NCBI RefSeq assembly: GCF_042648405.1
Contig: NZ_JBHRXV010000011.1
Location: 186,001-250,000, forward strand
DNA from: Sphingoaurantiacus capsulatus
GTDB lineage: Bacteria; Pseudomonadota; Alphaproteobacteria; Sphingomonadales; Sphingomonadaceae
Reading direction: 5' to 3'
DNA: 64,000 nucleotides
The translations under genes were made by a program, and so were the position numbers. The notes under the pieces are model-generated. The model saw nothing but the letters and a program-made list of their open reading frames with translations. It did no database searches and had not been told where the DNA came from. This document shows, piece by piece, positions 1 through 8,170 of the stretch (position 1 is its first letter; the number at the start of each line of letters is the position of its first letter).

Positions 1-1
1 C

Positions 2-1012
2 ACGATGGGGGGACGCACCATCGGCCTTCTCATCGCGATGACCGCGCTGGCGGTGTGCGTCGGGCTGGCGCTCGGAACGTGGCTGCAGCCGGGGGCGGGG
101 GTGCAGCTGACCGCGACGGTCGCCGCCGAAGGCGCGCCGCCGCGTTCGATCGGCGATCAGTTGCTGGCGATCGTCCCGGTCAACCCGTTCGCGGCGATCG
201 CCAGCGGCGAGATGCTGGCGATCATCTTCTTCGCCATGTCCTTGGGCCTCGGCGCGCTGCTGGTCGGGGCGAAGGCAAAGCCGCTGGTGACCTTCGCGGA
301 AGGAGCGGCGGCGGTGATGCTGCGGCTGGTGGCGCTGTTCATGGAGCTGGCGCCGCTCGGCGTGTTCGCGCTGATCGCGGCCACCGTCGGCAATCACGGG
401 CTGGCAGTGTTCGCCACGCTGTTCTGGCTGGCGGCGGCCCTCATCCTCGGCACTTTGTTCCAGATCTTCGTGGTGCAGGCGGCGCTGGTCGGCCTCGTCG
501 CCCGCTACCCGCTCGGCCGCTATTTCAAGGGTATCGTCGAGGCGGTGCTGATGGCCTTCTCGACCACCTCGAGCGCCGCCACCCTGCCGACCTCGATGAA
601 GGTCGCCGAGGAGAAGCTGCGCCTCGGCAAGCCGATCGCCTCGGCGGCAATTCCCTTGGGCGTCGGCCTCGCGCGGGACGGCACCGCCGTCTACGTCGGG
701 CTGCTCAGCATGTTTGCGGCGCAAATCTACGGCGTGGCGCTGGCGCCGTCCGATTATGCCGTGCTGGTGCTGGCGGCGACCCTGCTGGCGCTCGGCGCGG
801 CGGGCGTGCCGTCGGCGGCGCTGTTCATGCTGACCGGCGTGATGTCGATGATCGGCGTCGACGACCTGCGCACCGCCGCCATCGTCGCCTTCATCCTGCC
901 GTTCGACCGGCTGCTCGACATGGTCCGCACCGTCCCCAACGTCACCGCCAACCTTGCTGTCGCCACCGCCGTCTCGCGCTGGGAAGGCGAGCTCGAATCG
1001 GAGAAACCGTGA
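2..1012 (+). CDS. Dicarboxylate/amino acid:cation symporter (DAACS family), 5' end cut by window
   Basis: Secondary transporter of the inner membrane that couples uptake of C4-dicarboxylates or acidic amino acids to H+ or Na+. The reading frame is open to the first base, and 335 residues are visible from the first Met at base 5 against a usual 410-450, so the N-terminal helices lie outside the window. Family marks are the serine-rich hairpin STTSSAATLPTSM (residues 185-197 counted from that Met), the DGTA turn at 225-228, and the C-terminal motif ending VPNVTANLAVA. It is followed 1 bp later by a peptidase-like amidohydrolase, which suggests a joint uptake-and-hydrolysis unit. The substrate cannot be told from sequence alone. 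Confidence 0.88.
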   Translation, partial: TMGGRTIGLLIAMTALAVCVGLALGTWLQPGAGVQLTATVAAEGAPPRSIGDQLLAIVPVNPFAAIASGEMLAIIFFAMSLGLGALLVGAKAKPLVTFAEGAAAVMLRLVALFMELAPLGVFALIAATVGNHGLAVFATLFWLAAALILGTLFQIFVVQAALVGLVARYPLGRYFKGIVEAVLMAFSTTSSAATLPTSMKVAEEKLRLGKPIASAAIPLGVGLARDGTAVYVGLLSMFAAQIYGVALAPSDYAVLVLAATLLALGAAGVPSAALFMLTGVMSMIGVDDLRTAAIVAFILPFDRLLDMVRTVPNVTANLAVATAVSRWEGELESEKP

Positions 1013-1013
1013 A

Positions 1014-2453
1014 ATGCGTAAGCTGCTGATCGCCGCGCTGCTGAGCAGCCCCGTCGCCGTCCATGCCGTGCCGCTCGGTGAGGCGGGCAGCGCGCAGATC
1101 ATCGCTGCCGTCGACCAGCGCGCGCCGGCGATCCAGTCGGCGGCGCTCGACATCTGGCGGTTCGCCGAGGTGGGCTATCAGGAATCGAAGAGCAGCGCGT
1201 TGCTCCAGAAGCAGCTGAAGGATGCCGGCTTCGAGGTGAAGGCGAATGTCGCTGGCATGCCGACCGCCTTCGTGGCGACGTTCAGCAACGGCAAAGGGCC
1301 GGTGGTCGGCATGCTCGCCGAGTTCGATGCGCTGCCGGGCCTGTCGCAGGCCGCCGAACCCGGCCGCAAGCCGGTGACGGCGGGCGGCGCGGGGCATGGC
1401 TGCGGCCATAATCTGTTCGGCGCGGCATCGGTGGGGGCGGCCATCGCGATCAAGTCGTGGATGCAGGCCAACAAGGTCGCGGGCGAGCTTCGCCTCTACG
1501 GCACCCCGGCGGAGGAGGGCGGTGGCGCCAAGGTCTATATGTCGCGCGCCGGGCTGTTCGACGATGTCGGCGCGGTGATCCACTGGCATCCCGACGATAC
1601 CAACAGCGCCGCGCAGGATTTCGCGATGGCGAACATCAGCGGCAAGTTCCGTTTCCGCGGCGTCGCGGCGCATGCGGCGGGATCGCCCGACAAGGGCCGC
1701 TCGGCGCTCGATGCGCTGGAGATCATGGACGTCGCCGTCCAGTTCATGCGCGAGCACATCCCCGACGGGGTGCGCATCCACAACATCGTCACCAACGGCG
1801 GCTCGGCGCCCAACGTCGTCCCCGACTTCGCCGAATCCTATTACTACGTCCGCCACAAGGACCCCGAGGTGGTGCGCGAGGTGTTGGCGCGCGTGCGCAA
1901 GGTCGCCGACGGCATCGCCATCGCCACCGAGACGCAGGTCGAGTTCGAGCTGATGAACGGCGTGTTCGCGCTGCTGCCCAACGACACGCTGGGCCGGCTG
2001 ATGGACACCAACCTGCGCAAGGCCGGCACGCCGGCATGGACCGCGCAGGAGACGGCGTTCGCGCGCGAACTGTCGAAGACATTGGGCGACGGCGCCAAGC
2101 CGCTGGAGAACGCCTCCAAGATTCCCGCCTATAGCTCGGGCGGCCCCGGCGGCGGCTCGACCGATGTCGGCGACGTCAGCTGGGTGGTGCCGACCGTCGG
2201 TCTCAACGTCGCCACCTATGTACCTGGAACACCGGCCCATTCATGGCAAGCGGTGGCCGCCGCTGGCACGGGCATCGGCACCAAGGGTGCGGTGGTTGCC
2301 GCCAAGGCGATGGCGCTGACCGGCGCGGAATTGTTCAGCAATCCCGAGATCATCGCCGCCGCCCGTGCCGAGTTCGACGAGCGGCGCGGCAAGGGCTTCA
2401 AGTACAAGCCGCTGATCGGCGACCGCTCGCCGCCGCTCGACTATCGGAAGTGA
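1014..2453 (+). CDS. Exported M20-family amidohydrolase (AbgB-like)
   Basis: Metal-dependent amidohydrolase, 479 aa, of the M20 peptidase/aminobenzoyl-glutamate hydrolase type. An N-terminal signal peptide (MRKLLIAALLSSPVAVHA) points to a periplasmic enzyme. Metal-site motifs are visible: EFDALPG (about 103-109), HGCGHN (128-133), PAEEGGGAK (165-173, with the catalytic Glu pair) and HWHPDD (190-195). The ATG at 1014 was chosen because it starts the signal peptide and sits 1 bp after the upstream transporter stop; the open frame continues further upstream but that part is unlikely to be translated. Co-transcription with the transporter suggests it acts on an amide- or peptide-linked nutrient. 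The exact substrate is unknown. Confidence 0.85.
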   Translation: MRKLLIAALLSSPVAVHAVPLGEAGSAQIIAAVDQRAPAIQSAALDIWRFAEVGYQESKSSALLQKQLKDAGFEVKANVAGMPTAFVATFSNGKGPVVGMLAEFDALPGLSQAAEPGRKPVTAGGAGHGCGHNLFGAASVGAAIAIKSWMQANKVAGELRLYGTPAEEGGGAKVYMSRAGLFDDVGAVIHWHPDDTNSAAQDFAMANISGKFRFRGVAAHAAGSPDKGRSALDALEIMDVAVQFMREHIPDGVRIHNIVTNGGSAPNVVPDFAESYYYVRHKDPEVVREVLARVRKVADGIAIATETQVEFELMNGVFALLPNDTLGRLMDTNLRKAGTPAWTAQETAFARELSKTLGDGAKPLENASKIPAYSSGGPGGGSTDVGDVSWVVPTVGLNVATYVPGTPAHSWQAVAAAGTGIGTKGAVVAAKAMALTGAELFSNPEIIAAARAEFDERRGKGFKYKPLIGDRSPPLDYRK

Positions 2454-2503
2454 AAGCTGCGCTTCGTTGACCTCGGCCCGTCGCCACGGCAGGAGGGGCG
2501 CCT

Positions 2504-3712
2504 ATGAAGCGCAGCACCGGACAAGACCGATCGATCACCCGCCACTGGCGGCCCGCCACGCAGGCGGTGCGCGGCGGCACCGCGCGGTCGGACTTCGGCG
2601 AGACCTCCGAAGCGATCTTCCTAACCTCGGGCTATTGCTACGACGAGGCGGAGGAAGCCGCGGCGCGGTTCCGCGGCGAGCGGCCGGGCATGACCTATTC
2701 GCGGCTGCAGAACCCGACGGTGCAGATGCTCGAGGAGCGGCTGTGCCTCTTGGAAGGCGCCGAGGCATGCCGCGCGCAGGCGACGGGCATGGCGGCGATG
2801 ACGGCGGCGCTGATGTCGACCCTGTCGGCGGGCGACCATCTGGTGGCGGGCCGGGCGGCGTTCGGATCGTGCCGGGTGCTGGTCGACTCCATTCTGCCAC
2901 GCTTCGGGGTCGAGACCACCGTCGTCGACGGCGGCGACCTCGATGCCTGGGCGAAGGCGCGCAAGCCCAATACCAAGGCGTTTTTCTTCGAGACGCCGGC
3001 CAACCCGACGCTCGATATCATCGACATGCAGGCGGTGTGCGACCTGGCGCACGACGCGGGCGCACTTGCCATCGTCGACAATGCCTTCGCCTCGCCGGTG
3101 CTGCAGCGGCCGCTGGAATTCGGCGCCGATGTCGTCGCTTACTCGGCGACCAAGCTGATGGACGGGCAGGGGCGCGTGCTCGCCGGTGCCGTGCTCGGCA
3201 GCGAGCAGTGGATGAACGACACGCTGCTGGCGTTCACGCGCCATACCGGGCCGAACCTGTCGCCGTTCAACGCCTGGGTGGTGCTGAAGAGCCTCGAGAC
3301 GCTCGACCTGCGCGTCCGCCGGCAGAATGACAATGCGACCGAAGTGGCGCGCTTCCTCGAAACGCGGCTGCCGCGCCTGCTCTATCCGGGGCTGGAGAGC
3401 CACCCGCAGCACGCGCTGGCGATGAAGCAGATGACCGGCGGCGGCACCATTCTCGCGCTGTTCGTCGATGGCGGGCGTCCACAGGCGCATGCCCTGCTCG
3501 ACGCGCTGCAGCTCATCGACATCTCGAACAATGTCGGCGACTCCCGTTCGCTGATGACGCATCCGGCCTCGACGACGCATGCCAGCGTCACCGCCGAGGC
3601 GCGCGAGGAGATGGGGATTACCGAGGGGATGCTGCGGCTGTCGGTCGGCCTCGAAGACCCCGCCGACCTGATCGACGATCTTGACCAGGCGCTGCGCGCG
3701 GTCGGCCTGTGA
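2504..3712 (+). CDS. metZ: O-succinylhomoserine sulfhydrylase
   Basis: PLP enzyme of the Cys/Met-metabolism family. It condenses O-succinylhomoserine with sulfide to give homocysteine, the direct sulfhydrylation route to methionine. At 402 aa it has normal length. Key residues: the TYSRLQNPT phosphate-binding segment (64-72), Asp192 in IVDNAF contacting the pyridine ring, and the Schiff-base lysine K217 in YSATKLMDGQGR. The ATG follows a clear AGGAGG Shine-Dalgarno at about 2491. The last codon overlaps the GTG start of apaG by 4 bp. MetB or MetY functions cannot be excluded formally, but the sequence pattern fits MetZ of alphaproteobacteria. No SAM-II-like riboswitch is seen in the 50 bp before the gene. 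Confidence 0.92.
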   Translation: MKRSTGQDRSITRHWRPATQAVRGGTARSDFGETSEAIFLTSGYCYDEAEEAAARFRGERPGMTYSRLQNPTVQMLEERLCLLEGAEACRAQATGMAAMTAALMSTLSAGDHLVAGRAAFGSCRVLVDSILPRFGVETTVVDGGDLDAWAKARKPNTKAFFFETPANPTLDIIDMQAVCDLAHDAGALAIVDNAFASPVLQRPLEFGADVVAYSATKLMDGQGRVLAGAVLGSEQWMNDTLLAFTRHTGPNLSPFNAWVVLKSLETLDLRVRRQNDNATEVARFLETRLPRLLYPGLESHPQHALAMKQMTGGGTILALFVDGGRPQAHALLDALQLIDISNNVGDSRSLMTHPASTTHASVTAEAREEMGITEGMLRLSVGLEDPADLIDDLDQALRAVGL

Positions 3713-4116
3713 AAGTGCTGTTTCCCTATGCGGCGACGACGCGCGGCGTGACCGTGCGCGTGGCGCCGTCCTACCTGCCCGACCAGTCGGACCCGATGGC
3801 CGGGCGCTGGGTCTGGGCCTACCATATCCGGCTGGAGAATGGCGCCGACGGCACGGTGCAGCTGATCAGCCGCCACTGGATCATCACCGACGGGCGCGGG
3901 CAGGTCGAGGAAGTGCAGGGGCCGGGCGTGATCGGCGAGCAGCCGATCATCGAGCCGGGGCGGTCCTACGACTATGTCTCGGGATGCCCGCTGACGACGC
4001 CGTCCGGCATCATGCGCGGCAGCTATCAGATGATCGACGCCGACGGGAACGGCTTCGATATCGCCATTCCCGCCTTTTCGCTGGACGGCCCGCGCGGTAT
4101 GGACCGCCTTAACTAA
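3709..4116 (+). CDS. apaG: ApaG domain protein
   Basis: Single ApaG/F-box-associated-like beta-sandwich domain, 135 aa, close to the family's usual length of about 125-135. Recognisable features are the YHIRLEN strand, the SRHWIITD motif (about 53-60) and the GxGVIGEQPIIEPG loop. ApaG proteins have been linked to Co2+/Mg2+ handling in enterobacteria, but the biochemical role is not settled. It starts with GTG in a 4-bp overlap with the metZ stop, so the two are probably translationally coupled, an arrangement often seen in sphingomonads. Confidence 0.9.
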   Translation: MKVLFPYAATTRGVTVRVAPSYLPDQSDPMAGRWVWAYHIRLENGADGTVQLISRHWIITDGRGQVEEVQGPGVIGEQPIIEPGRSYDYVSGCPLTTPSGIMRGSYQMIDADGNGFDIAIPAFSLDGPRGMDRLN

Positions 4117-4145
4117 CTTCTAGTTAGCTCGCGCAGGCGTAGCTT

Positions 4146-4562
4146 TCAGCTGGCGCAGGCGCCCGTGCGCTCGTAGCGGCTGCGCATCTCGTAGGGCTCG
4201 CGGCCGTCGATACCCTGCGCGAACACCAGATAGCCGGTGCCCTCGCGGCGGATCGTGGTGCGGCCGTTGCCCTTGCCCTTGCAGGAATAGGTCACCGTCG
4301 CGCGATCGTCGCCGTCTTCGACCACCGTGTAGCCGCAGTCGGCGCCACCGGCGCTGCTGTTGCCGGCGTGGATCAGCGCCTCGGGGCTGGCGAAGCACTG
4401 CGCCGCACCGTTCGGGTCGCGCGCCTGCGCATCCGAGTCGAGCGGGGTCATCTTCCACTGGCCGGCCTCGAAGCCGCTGCCGAACAGCTTCAGCGAGGGC
4501 GCCGGCGCTGCGGCGGCCAGCAGGCCGAGCGGGATCAGGGTCAGAAGAAGCTTGCGTCGCAC
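4146..4562 (-). CDS. Secreted DUF3617 family protein
   Basis: Small exported protein, 138 aa, of unknown function. It has an N-terminal signal peptide (RRKLLLTLIPLGLLAAAAPAP) followed by the DUF3617 pattern: a GQWKMTPLDS strand, a conserved Cys (QCF), a central CGYTVVEDGDDRATVTYSCKG stretch and a C-terminal YERTGAC. The four cysteines suit a periplasmic disulfide-stabilised domain. GTG at 4562 was chosen because a GGAG lies 8 nt before it; the alternative TTG at 4568 lies only 3 nt from that site. It is convergent with apaG, with only about 30 bp between them holding a weak 6-bp hairpin. Confidence 0.8.
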   Translation of the reverse strand: MRRKLLLTLIPLGLLAAAAPAPSLKLFGSGFEAGQWKMTPLDSDAQARDPNGAAQCFASPEALIHAGNSSAGGADCGYTVVEDGDDRATVTYSCKGKGNGRTTIRREGTGYLVFAQGIDGREPYEMRSRYERTGACAS

Positions 4563-4635
4563 GGTCAATACTCCGAGCCGAAAAGGGGGCGACCCTTCAT
4601 ATAGGGGTCAATCATGCCAAAAACGCGGCAGTCGC

Positions 4636-5547
4636 TCAAACGTCGATCGCAAAGATGGTCGCGCAGAAGGCGCAGTCGACCTTCACCTTGCCGTCCGCCT
4701 CGCGCATGTCGGCCAGCTCTTCCTCGGAAAAGCGCGACAGCACGCCCTTGATATAGTCGGCCGAGCAGCGGCAGCCGTTGCCCAGGGCGACGGGCGGCGT
4801 GACGCGCGTCTCCTCTTCGTGGAACAGCCGCCACAGCAGCGCGTCGAGCGGCAGCGCCTCGTCGACGAGCTCGCCTTCGCTGGTCGAGCCGGCGAGCGCC
4901 GCGACATGCTCCCAATCGGGGTGCATGCGCTCGACGTGCAGGCGCGCGCGGCCGACCTCGCCCGCGGGGAGGTGCTGGACGAGCAGCCCGCCGGCGCGCC
5001 AGCGGCCCTCAGGAACGCGCGCGACGCCGACGCGCAGCAGGGTCGGAATCTGCTCCGAGCTGTCGAAGTAGTTCTCGACGGCATGGCTCAAGGTGTCGCC
5101 CTCCAGCGGCACGATGCCCTGGTAGCGTTCCTGGGTGACGGTCTGGTCGAGCGTGATCGCCAGATAGCCCTCGCCGAAGATCGTCGGCAGGCTGGCCTGC
5201 GGGCCGACCTCGTCAATGCGCGACGGGTCGAAGCGCAGATAGCCGCGCAGCTCGCCGCCGCGATAGTCGCAGACCAGCAGGTCGACCGGGCCGCCCTTTG
5301 ACTGGGCCTGCATCGTCATCTGACCCTCGTCGGCGCGCAGGGTCGAGCCGACCAGCGCGGTCAGCACCAGCGCCTCGGCCAGCAGCCGGCCAAGCGGTTC
5401 GGGGTAGGCGTGCGCCTTCAGGATCTTGTCGAGCGTGGCGCCGAGGCGCACGAGGCGACCGCGCGCGTTCCGCCCGGGCACGGTGAAGCCCAGGACGCTG
5501 TCGGTGGCGGGCGCGGGAGCGTCCGCCGGCTGGCGGTCGGTCTGCAT
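4636..5547 (-). CDS. hslO: Redox-regulated chaperone Hsp33
   Basis: Cytosolic holdase chaperone switched on by oxidation, 303 aa. The N-terminal chaperone core includes SKGGPVDLLVCDYRGGELRGY-like strands (about 83-103). The C-terminal zinc switch has the canonical CxC (C259, C261) and CxxC (C292, C295) spacing. It lies downstream of argD and argF on the same strand, about 80 bp after argF, so it may be read from the arg promoter, an arrangement common in sphingomonads. The ATG at 5547 gives the expected N-terminus. Confidence 0.95.
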   Translation of the reverse strand: MQTDRQPADAPAPATDSVLGFTVPGRNARGRLVRLGATLDKILKAHAYPEPLGRLLAEALVLTALVGSTLRADEGQMTMQAQSKGGPVDLLVCDYRGGELRGYLRFDPSRIDEVGPQASLPTIFGEGYLAITLDQTVTQERYQGIVPLEGDTLSHAVENYFDSSEQIPTLLRVGVARVPEGRWRAGGLLVQHLPAGEVGRARLHVERMHPDWEHVAALAGSTSEGELVDEALPLDALLWRLFHEEETRVTPPVALGNGCRCSADYIKGVLSRFSEEELADMREADGKVKVDCAFCATIFAIDV

Positions 5548-5629
5548 GGTCAGAAACTCTCGATGGGGAGGGGGCGCGAAAAGCCGGCCCCCGGTTCATG
5601 ACCCCAGATGGGAAGCCTCAGGCCCCCGG

Positions 5630-6562
5630 TCAACCGAGCTTGCCGAGGCACCAGAGCAGGATCGCCTTCTGCGCGTGCAGACGGTTCTCCGCCTCGTCCC
5701 ACACCGCCGACTGCGGGCTGTCCATCACCGCGTCGAGCACTTCCTCGTTGCGGTGGGCGGGCAGGCAGTGGAGGAACACCGCCTCGGGCGCGGCGCGCGC
5801 CATCAGCTCGGGCGTGACCTGATAGGGCATCATCGCCTTGATCTTCTCGGCGCCGCCGTCCTGGCCCATCGACACCCAAGTGTCGGTGACCACCACGTCG
5901 GCGCCTTCGACGGCCGCCTTGGCGTCACGCAGCATGTCGAGATGGCCGCCGCGAGCCTGCGCGCAGGCGACGATGCCGGCATCGGGCTCGTAATTCTGCG
6001 GCGTCGCAGCGCGCACCTCGAAGCCGAGCAGCGAGCCCGCCTCGATGATCGAATGCAGCACATTGTTGCCGTCGCCGAGCCACGCCCAGCGGGTGCCCTC
6101 GACCGGGCGGCCCAGCCGTTCCTCGACGGTCATGATGTCCGCCATGATCTGGCAGGGGTGCGACAGGTCGGTGAGGCCGTTGATCACCGGCACCGCGGCG
6201 TAGCGCGCCAGCTCCTCGACGGTGGCGTGCGCCGAGCAGCGCAGCATGATCGCGTCGACATAGCGCGACAGCACGCGCGCGGTGTCGGCGATCGTCTCGC
6301 CGCGGCCGAGCTGCATGTCGTTGGGCGACAGCACCATCGCCGAGCCGCCCAATTGGCGCATGCCGATGTCGAACGACACGCGGGTGCGCGTCGACGGCTT
6401 CTCGAAGATCGCCGCCAGCACATGGCCGTGGAGCGGCGCGTCGAGATCGGGCAGGCCCTTGGGCTTGCCGACGCGCGCGGCCTTGCGGCGGTGCGCCTCA
6501 TCGAGAATGGCCCGGAGCCCCTCGCGGCCGGCGGTCGCGAGGTCGAGGAAATGCCTGGTCAT
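5630..6562 (-). CDS. argF: Ornithine carbamoyltransferase
   Basis: Arginine biosynthesis enzyme that makes citrulline from ornithine and carbamoyl phosphate in the cytoplasm. At 310 aa it has normal length. Visible motifs are the carbamoyl-phosphate site STRTR (57-61), HPCQ (135-138), the ornithine-side DTWVSMG (227-233) and FLHCLPAHR (263-271) with catalytic Cys266. The open frame runs 150 bp further upstream, but the ATG at 6562 (MTRHFLDL) lies 1 bp after the argD stop and matches family N-termini. It forms an argD-argF unit, followed by hslO. Confidence 0.95.
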   Translation of the reverse strand: MTRHFLDLATAGREGLRAILDEAHRRKAARVGKPKGLPDLDAPLHGHVLAAIFEKPSTRTRVSFDIGMRQLGGSAMVLSPNDMQLGRGETIADTARVLSRYVDAIMLRCSAHATVEELARYAAVPVINGLTDLSHPCQIMADIMTVEERLGRPVEGTRWAWLGDGNNVLHSIIEAGSLLGFEVRAATPQNYEPDAGIVACAQARGGHLDMLRDAKAAVEGADVVVTDTWVSMGQDGGAEKIKAMMPYQVTPELMARAAPEAVFLHCLPAHRNEEVLDAVMDSPQSAVWDEAENRLHAQKAILLWCLGKLG

Positions 6563-6563
6563 G

Positions 6564-7751
6564 TCAGGCCGCTTCGGCGGGCTTGAACGCCCGCGCCGCT
6601 TCCGAAAGCTTCTCCACGCACTCGCGGATATGGCTCTCGTCGATGTTGAGCGGCGGCAGCAGGCGGACGATGTTGTCGCCGGCCGCGGCGGTGAGGATGC
6701 CGAACGAGCGCGCATGATTGACGAAGGCGCGGCTGTCCGACTTCAGCTTCAGGCCGAGCATGAGCCCCATGCCGCGGACATGATCGAACAGATCGTCGTG
6801 GTTGGGGATCATCTGCTCGAGCGCGCCGCGCAGCCGCTCGCTGGTGGCGCGGACCTCGGCGAGGAATTCCGGCGTCGCGACGACGTCGAGCACCGCCTCG
6901 CAGGCGGCCATCGCCAGCGGGTTGCCGCCGTAGGTCGAGCCGTGGGTGCCGATCACCATGCCGGCCGCCGCGGCCTCGGTCGCGAGGCAGGCGCCGACCG
7001 GGAAGCCGCCGCCGATCGCCTTCGCCACCGCCATGATGTCGGGGGTGACGCCCAGCTGCTCATAGGCGAACAGCGTGCCGGTACGGCCGACGCCGGTCTG
7101 CACCTCGTCGAGGATCAGCAGCAGGTCATGCTCGTCGCAGAGCGCGCGCAGCTGCTGCATGAATTCCGGCGTCGCGGGGCGGAGGCCACCTTCGCCCTGC
7201 ACCGGCTCGATCATGATGCCGGCGGCATCGGGGCCGATCGCCGCCTTCACCGCCTCGATGTCGCCGTGCGGCACCGCGGTGAAACCGGGGAGGAGGGGCT
7301 CGAAGCCCGAGCGCAATTTCTCCTGGTCGGTCGCCGAGATGGCGCCGAGGGTGCGGCCGTGGAAGGCGTTCTGGAAGGTGATGATCCGGTGCTTCCCCGG
7401 ATTGCCCTTGGCGAATTGATAGCGGCGGCAGGTCTTGATCGCGCACTCGACGGCTTCGGCGCCGGAGTTGGCGAAGAACACCGTGTCGGCGAAGGTCAGC
7501 TCGACCAGCCGCTCGGCGAGGTGGCGCTGCTGCGGCGAGCCGTAGAGGTTCGACGTGTGCATCAGCGTCGCCGCCTGGCGCTGGATCGCCTCGGTCAGGT
7601 GCGGATGGCCGTGGCCGAGCACGTTGACCGCGATGCCGGCGGCGAAATCGAGATATTTCCTGCCGTCCGCGTCGAACAGATAGGCGCCTTCGCCGCGCAC
7701 CGGCTCGACTTCGCAGCGGCCGTAGACGGGCATGAGGGCGGAAATCGTCAT
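6564..7751 (-). CDS. argD: Acetylornithine/succinyldiaminopimelate aminotransferase
   Basis: PLP-dependent class III aminotransferase, 395 aa. It converts N-acetylglutamate semialdehyde to acetylornithine and probably also acts in lysine synthesis. Key sites are NSGAEA (95-100), FHGRT (130-134), the DEVQTG segment with Asp215, and the Schiff-base lysine K244 in VAKAIGGG. First gene of the argD-argF pair. Its leader contains an intrinsic terminator-like hairpin about 30-50 bp before the start codon (7778-7802, minus strand), so expression may be attenuated or the region shielded from upstream minus-strand transcription. Confidence 0.95.
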   Translation of the reverse strand: MTISALMPVYGRCEVEPVRGEGAYLFDADGRKYLDFAAGIAVNVLGHGHPHLTEAIQRQAATLMHTSNLYGSPQQRHLAERLVELTFADTVFFANSGAEAVECAIKTCRRYQFAKGNPGKHRIITFQNAFHGRTLGAISATDQEKLRSGFEPLLPGFTAVPHGDIEAVKAAIGPDAAGIMIEPVQGEGGLRPATPEFMQQLRALCDEHDLLLILDEVQTGVGRTGTLFAYEQLGVTPDIMAVAKAIGGGFPVGACLATEAAAAGMVIGTHGSTYGGNPLAMAACEAVLDVVATPEFLAEVRATSERLRGALEQMIPNHDDLFDHVRGMGLMLGLKLKSDSRAFVNHARSFGILTAAAGDNIVRLLPPLNIDESHIRECVEKLSEAARAFKPAEAA

Positions 7752-7777
7752 CGCTTGGGCTCCTTCGCCAAGAACGG

Positions 7778-7802
7778 AAAAAGGCGGCCGTGCCGGCCGC
7801 CT
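7778..7802 (-). terminator. Intrinsic terminator-like hairpin in the argD leader
   Basis: Read on the minus strand, a perfect 9-bp GC-rich stem (7794-7802 with 7782-7790, 3-nt loop) is followed by five T residues. On the plus strand there is no T tract, so the signal points toward argD. There is no minus-strand gene between this site and the ABC permease ending at 8614. It is therefore either an attenuator of argDF or an insulator that stops transcripts entering from the permease side. Only a 6-codon ORF (7829-7849) without arginine codons precedes it, so a classical leader peptide is not evident. Confidence 0.55.
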
Positions 7803-7867
7803 GGTTCCAGATTCGCCCTTTTGCGCCGTTAGGCTGCTGAGTCAATCATGGCTTGTCCGTCCGGCGC

Positions 7868-7904
7868 ATAGATATATATAAACTACGTATATTGAGGAGA
7901 ATGG
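7868..7904 (+). promoter_or_regulatory. AT-rich promoter/operator and Shine-Dalgarno of the toxin-antitoxin pair
   Basis: A markedly AT-rich block (about 7868-7893) with overlapping TATATA, TATAAA and TATATT hexamers lies directly before the antitoxin gene, followed by GAGGAGAATGGAG as ribosome-binding region. Such AT-rich repeats are typical of autoregulated Phd/YefM operators. No exact operator symmetry longer than the 6-bp TACGTA could be seen. Confidence 0.45.
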
Positions 7905-7911
7905 AGTCATT

Positions 7912-8166
7912 ATGCGGACGGTCACGGGCGAACAGCTTCAGAAGCGTAGCGGCGAAGTCAGGGCGGAAGCACGTCGTGCCCCGGTCGAGGTTACCTACCA
8001 TGGGCGGCCCGAACTCATCGTGATGTCGGTCGAAGACTATGCCGTGCTTCGCATCAACCGGAAGCTCGCCGCTCATCGTGACGAAATGGCCGCCGCCAAG
8101 CTGGAACGGATTGCCGGCAACCGGATGGATGCCGCGCACGCGGACCTCGATGCGTTGATGGACTGA
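7912..8166 (+). CDS. Phd/YefM-family type II antitoxin
   Basis: 84-aa protein with the Phd/YefM DNA-binding and dimerisation fold. The N-terminal MRTVTGEQLQKRSGEV helix is followed by APVEVTYHGRPELIVMSVEDYAVL (about 24-47), the family's beta-hairpin and MSxEDY signature. A charged C-terminal tail (about 50-84) would wrap the toxin. The partner toxin begins 4 bp after its stop, in a typical antitoxin-first order. The antitoxin probably represses the AT-rich promoter just upstream. Confidence 0.85.
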   Translation: MRTVTGEQLQKRSGEVRAEARRAPVEVTYHGRPELIVMSVEDYAVLRINRKLAAHRDEMAAAKLERIAGNRMDAAHADLDALMD

Positions 8167-8170
8167 CCAG

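Noticed and set aside
2454..2503. Possible SAM-II riboswitch before metZ, as found in some alphaproteobacteria.
   Set aside because: Only 50 bp separate the genes and none of the conserved SAM-II pseudoknot bases are visible.
4117..4145. Terminator between apaG and the DUF3617 gene.
   Set aside because: The AT-rich 6-bp hairpin is weak and lacks a T run in either direction.
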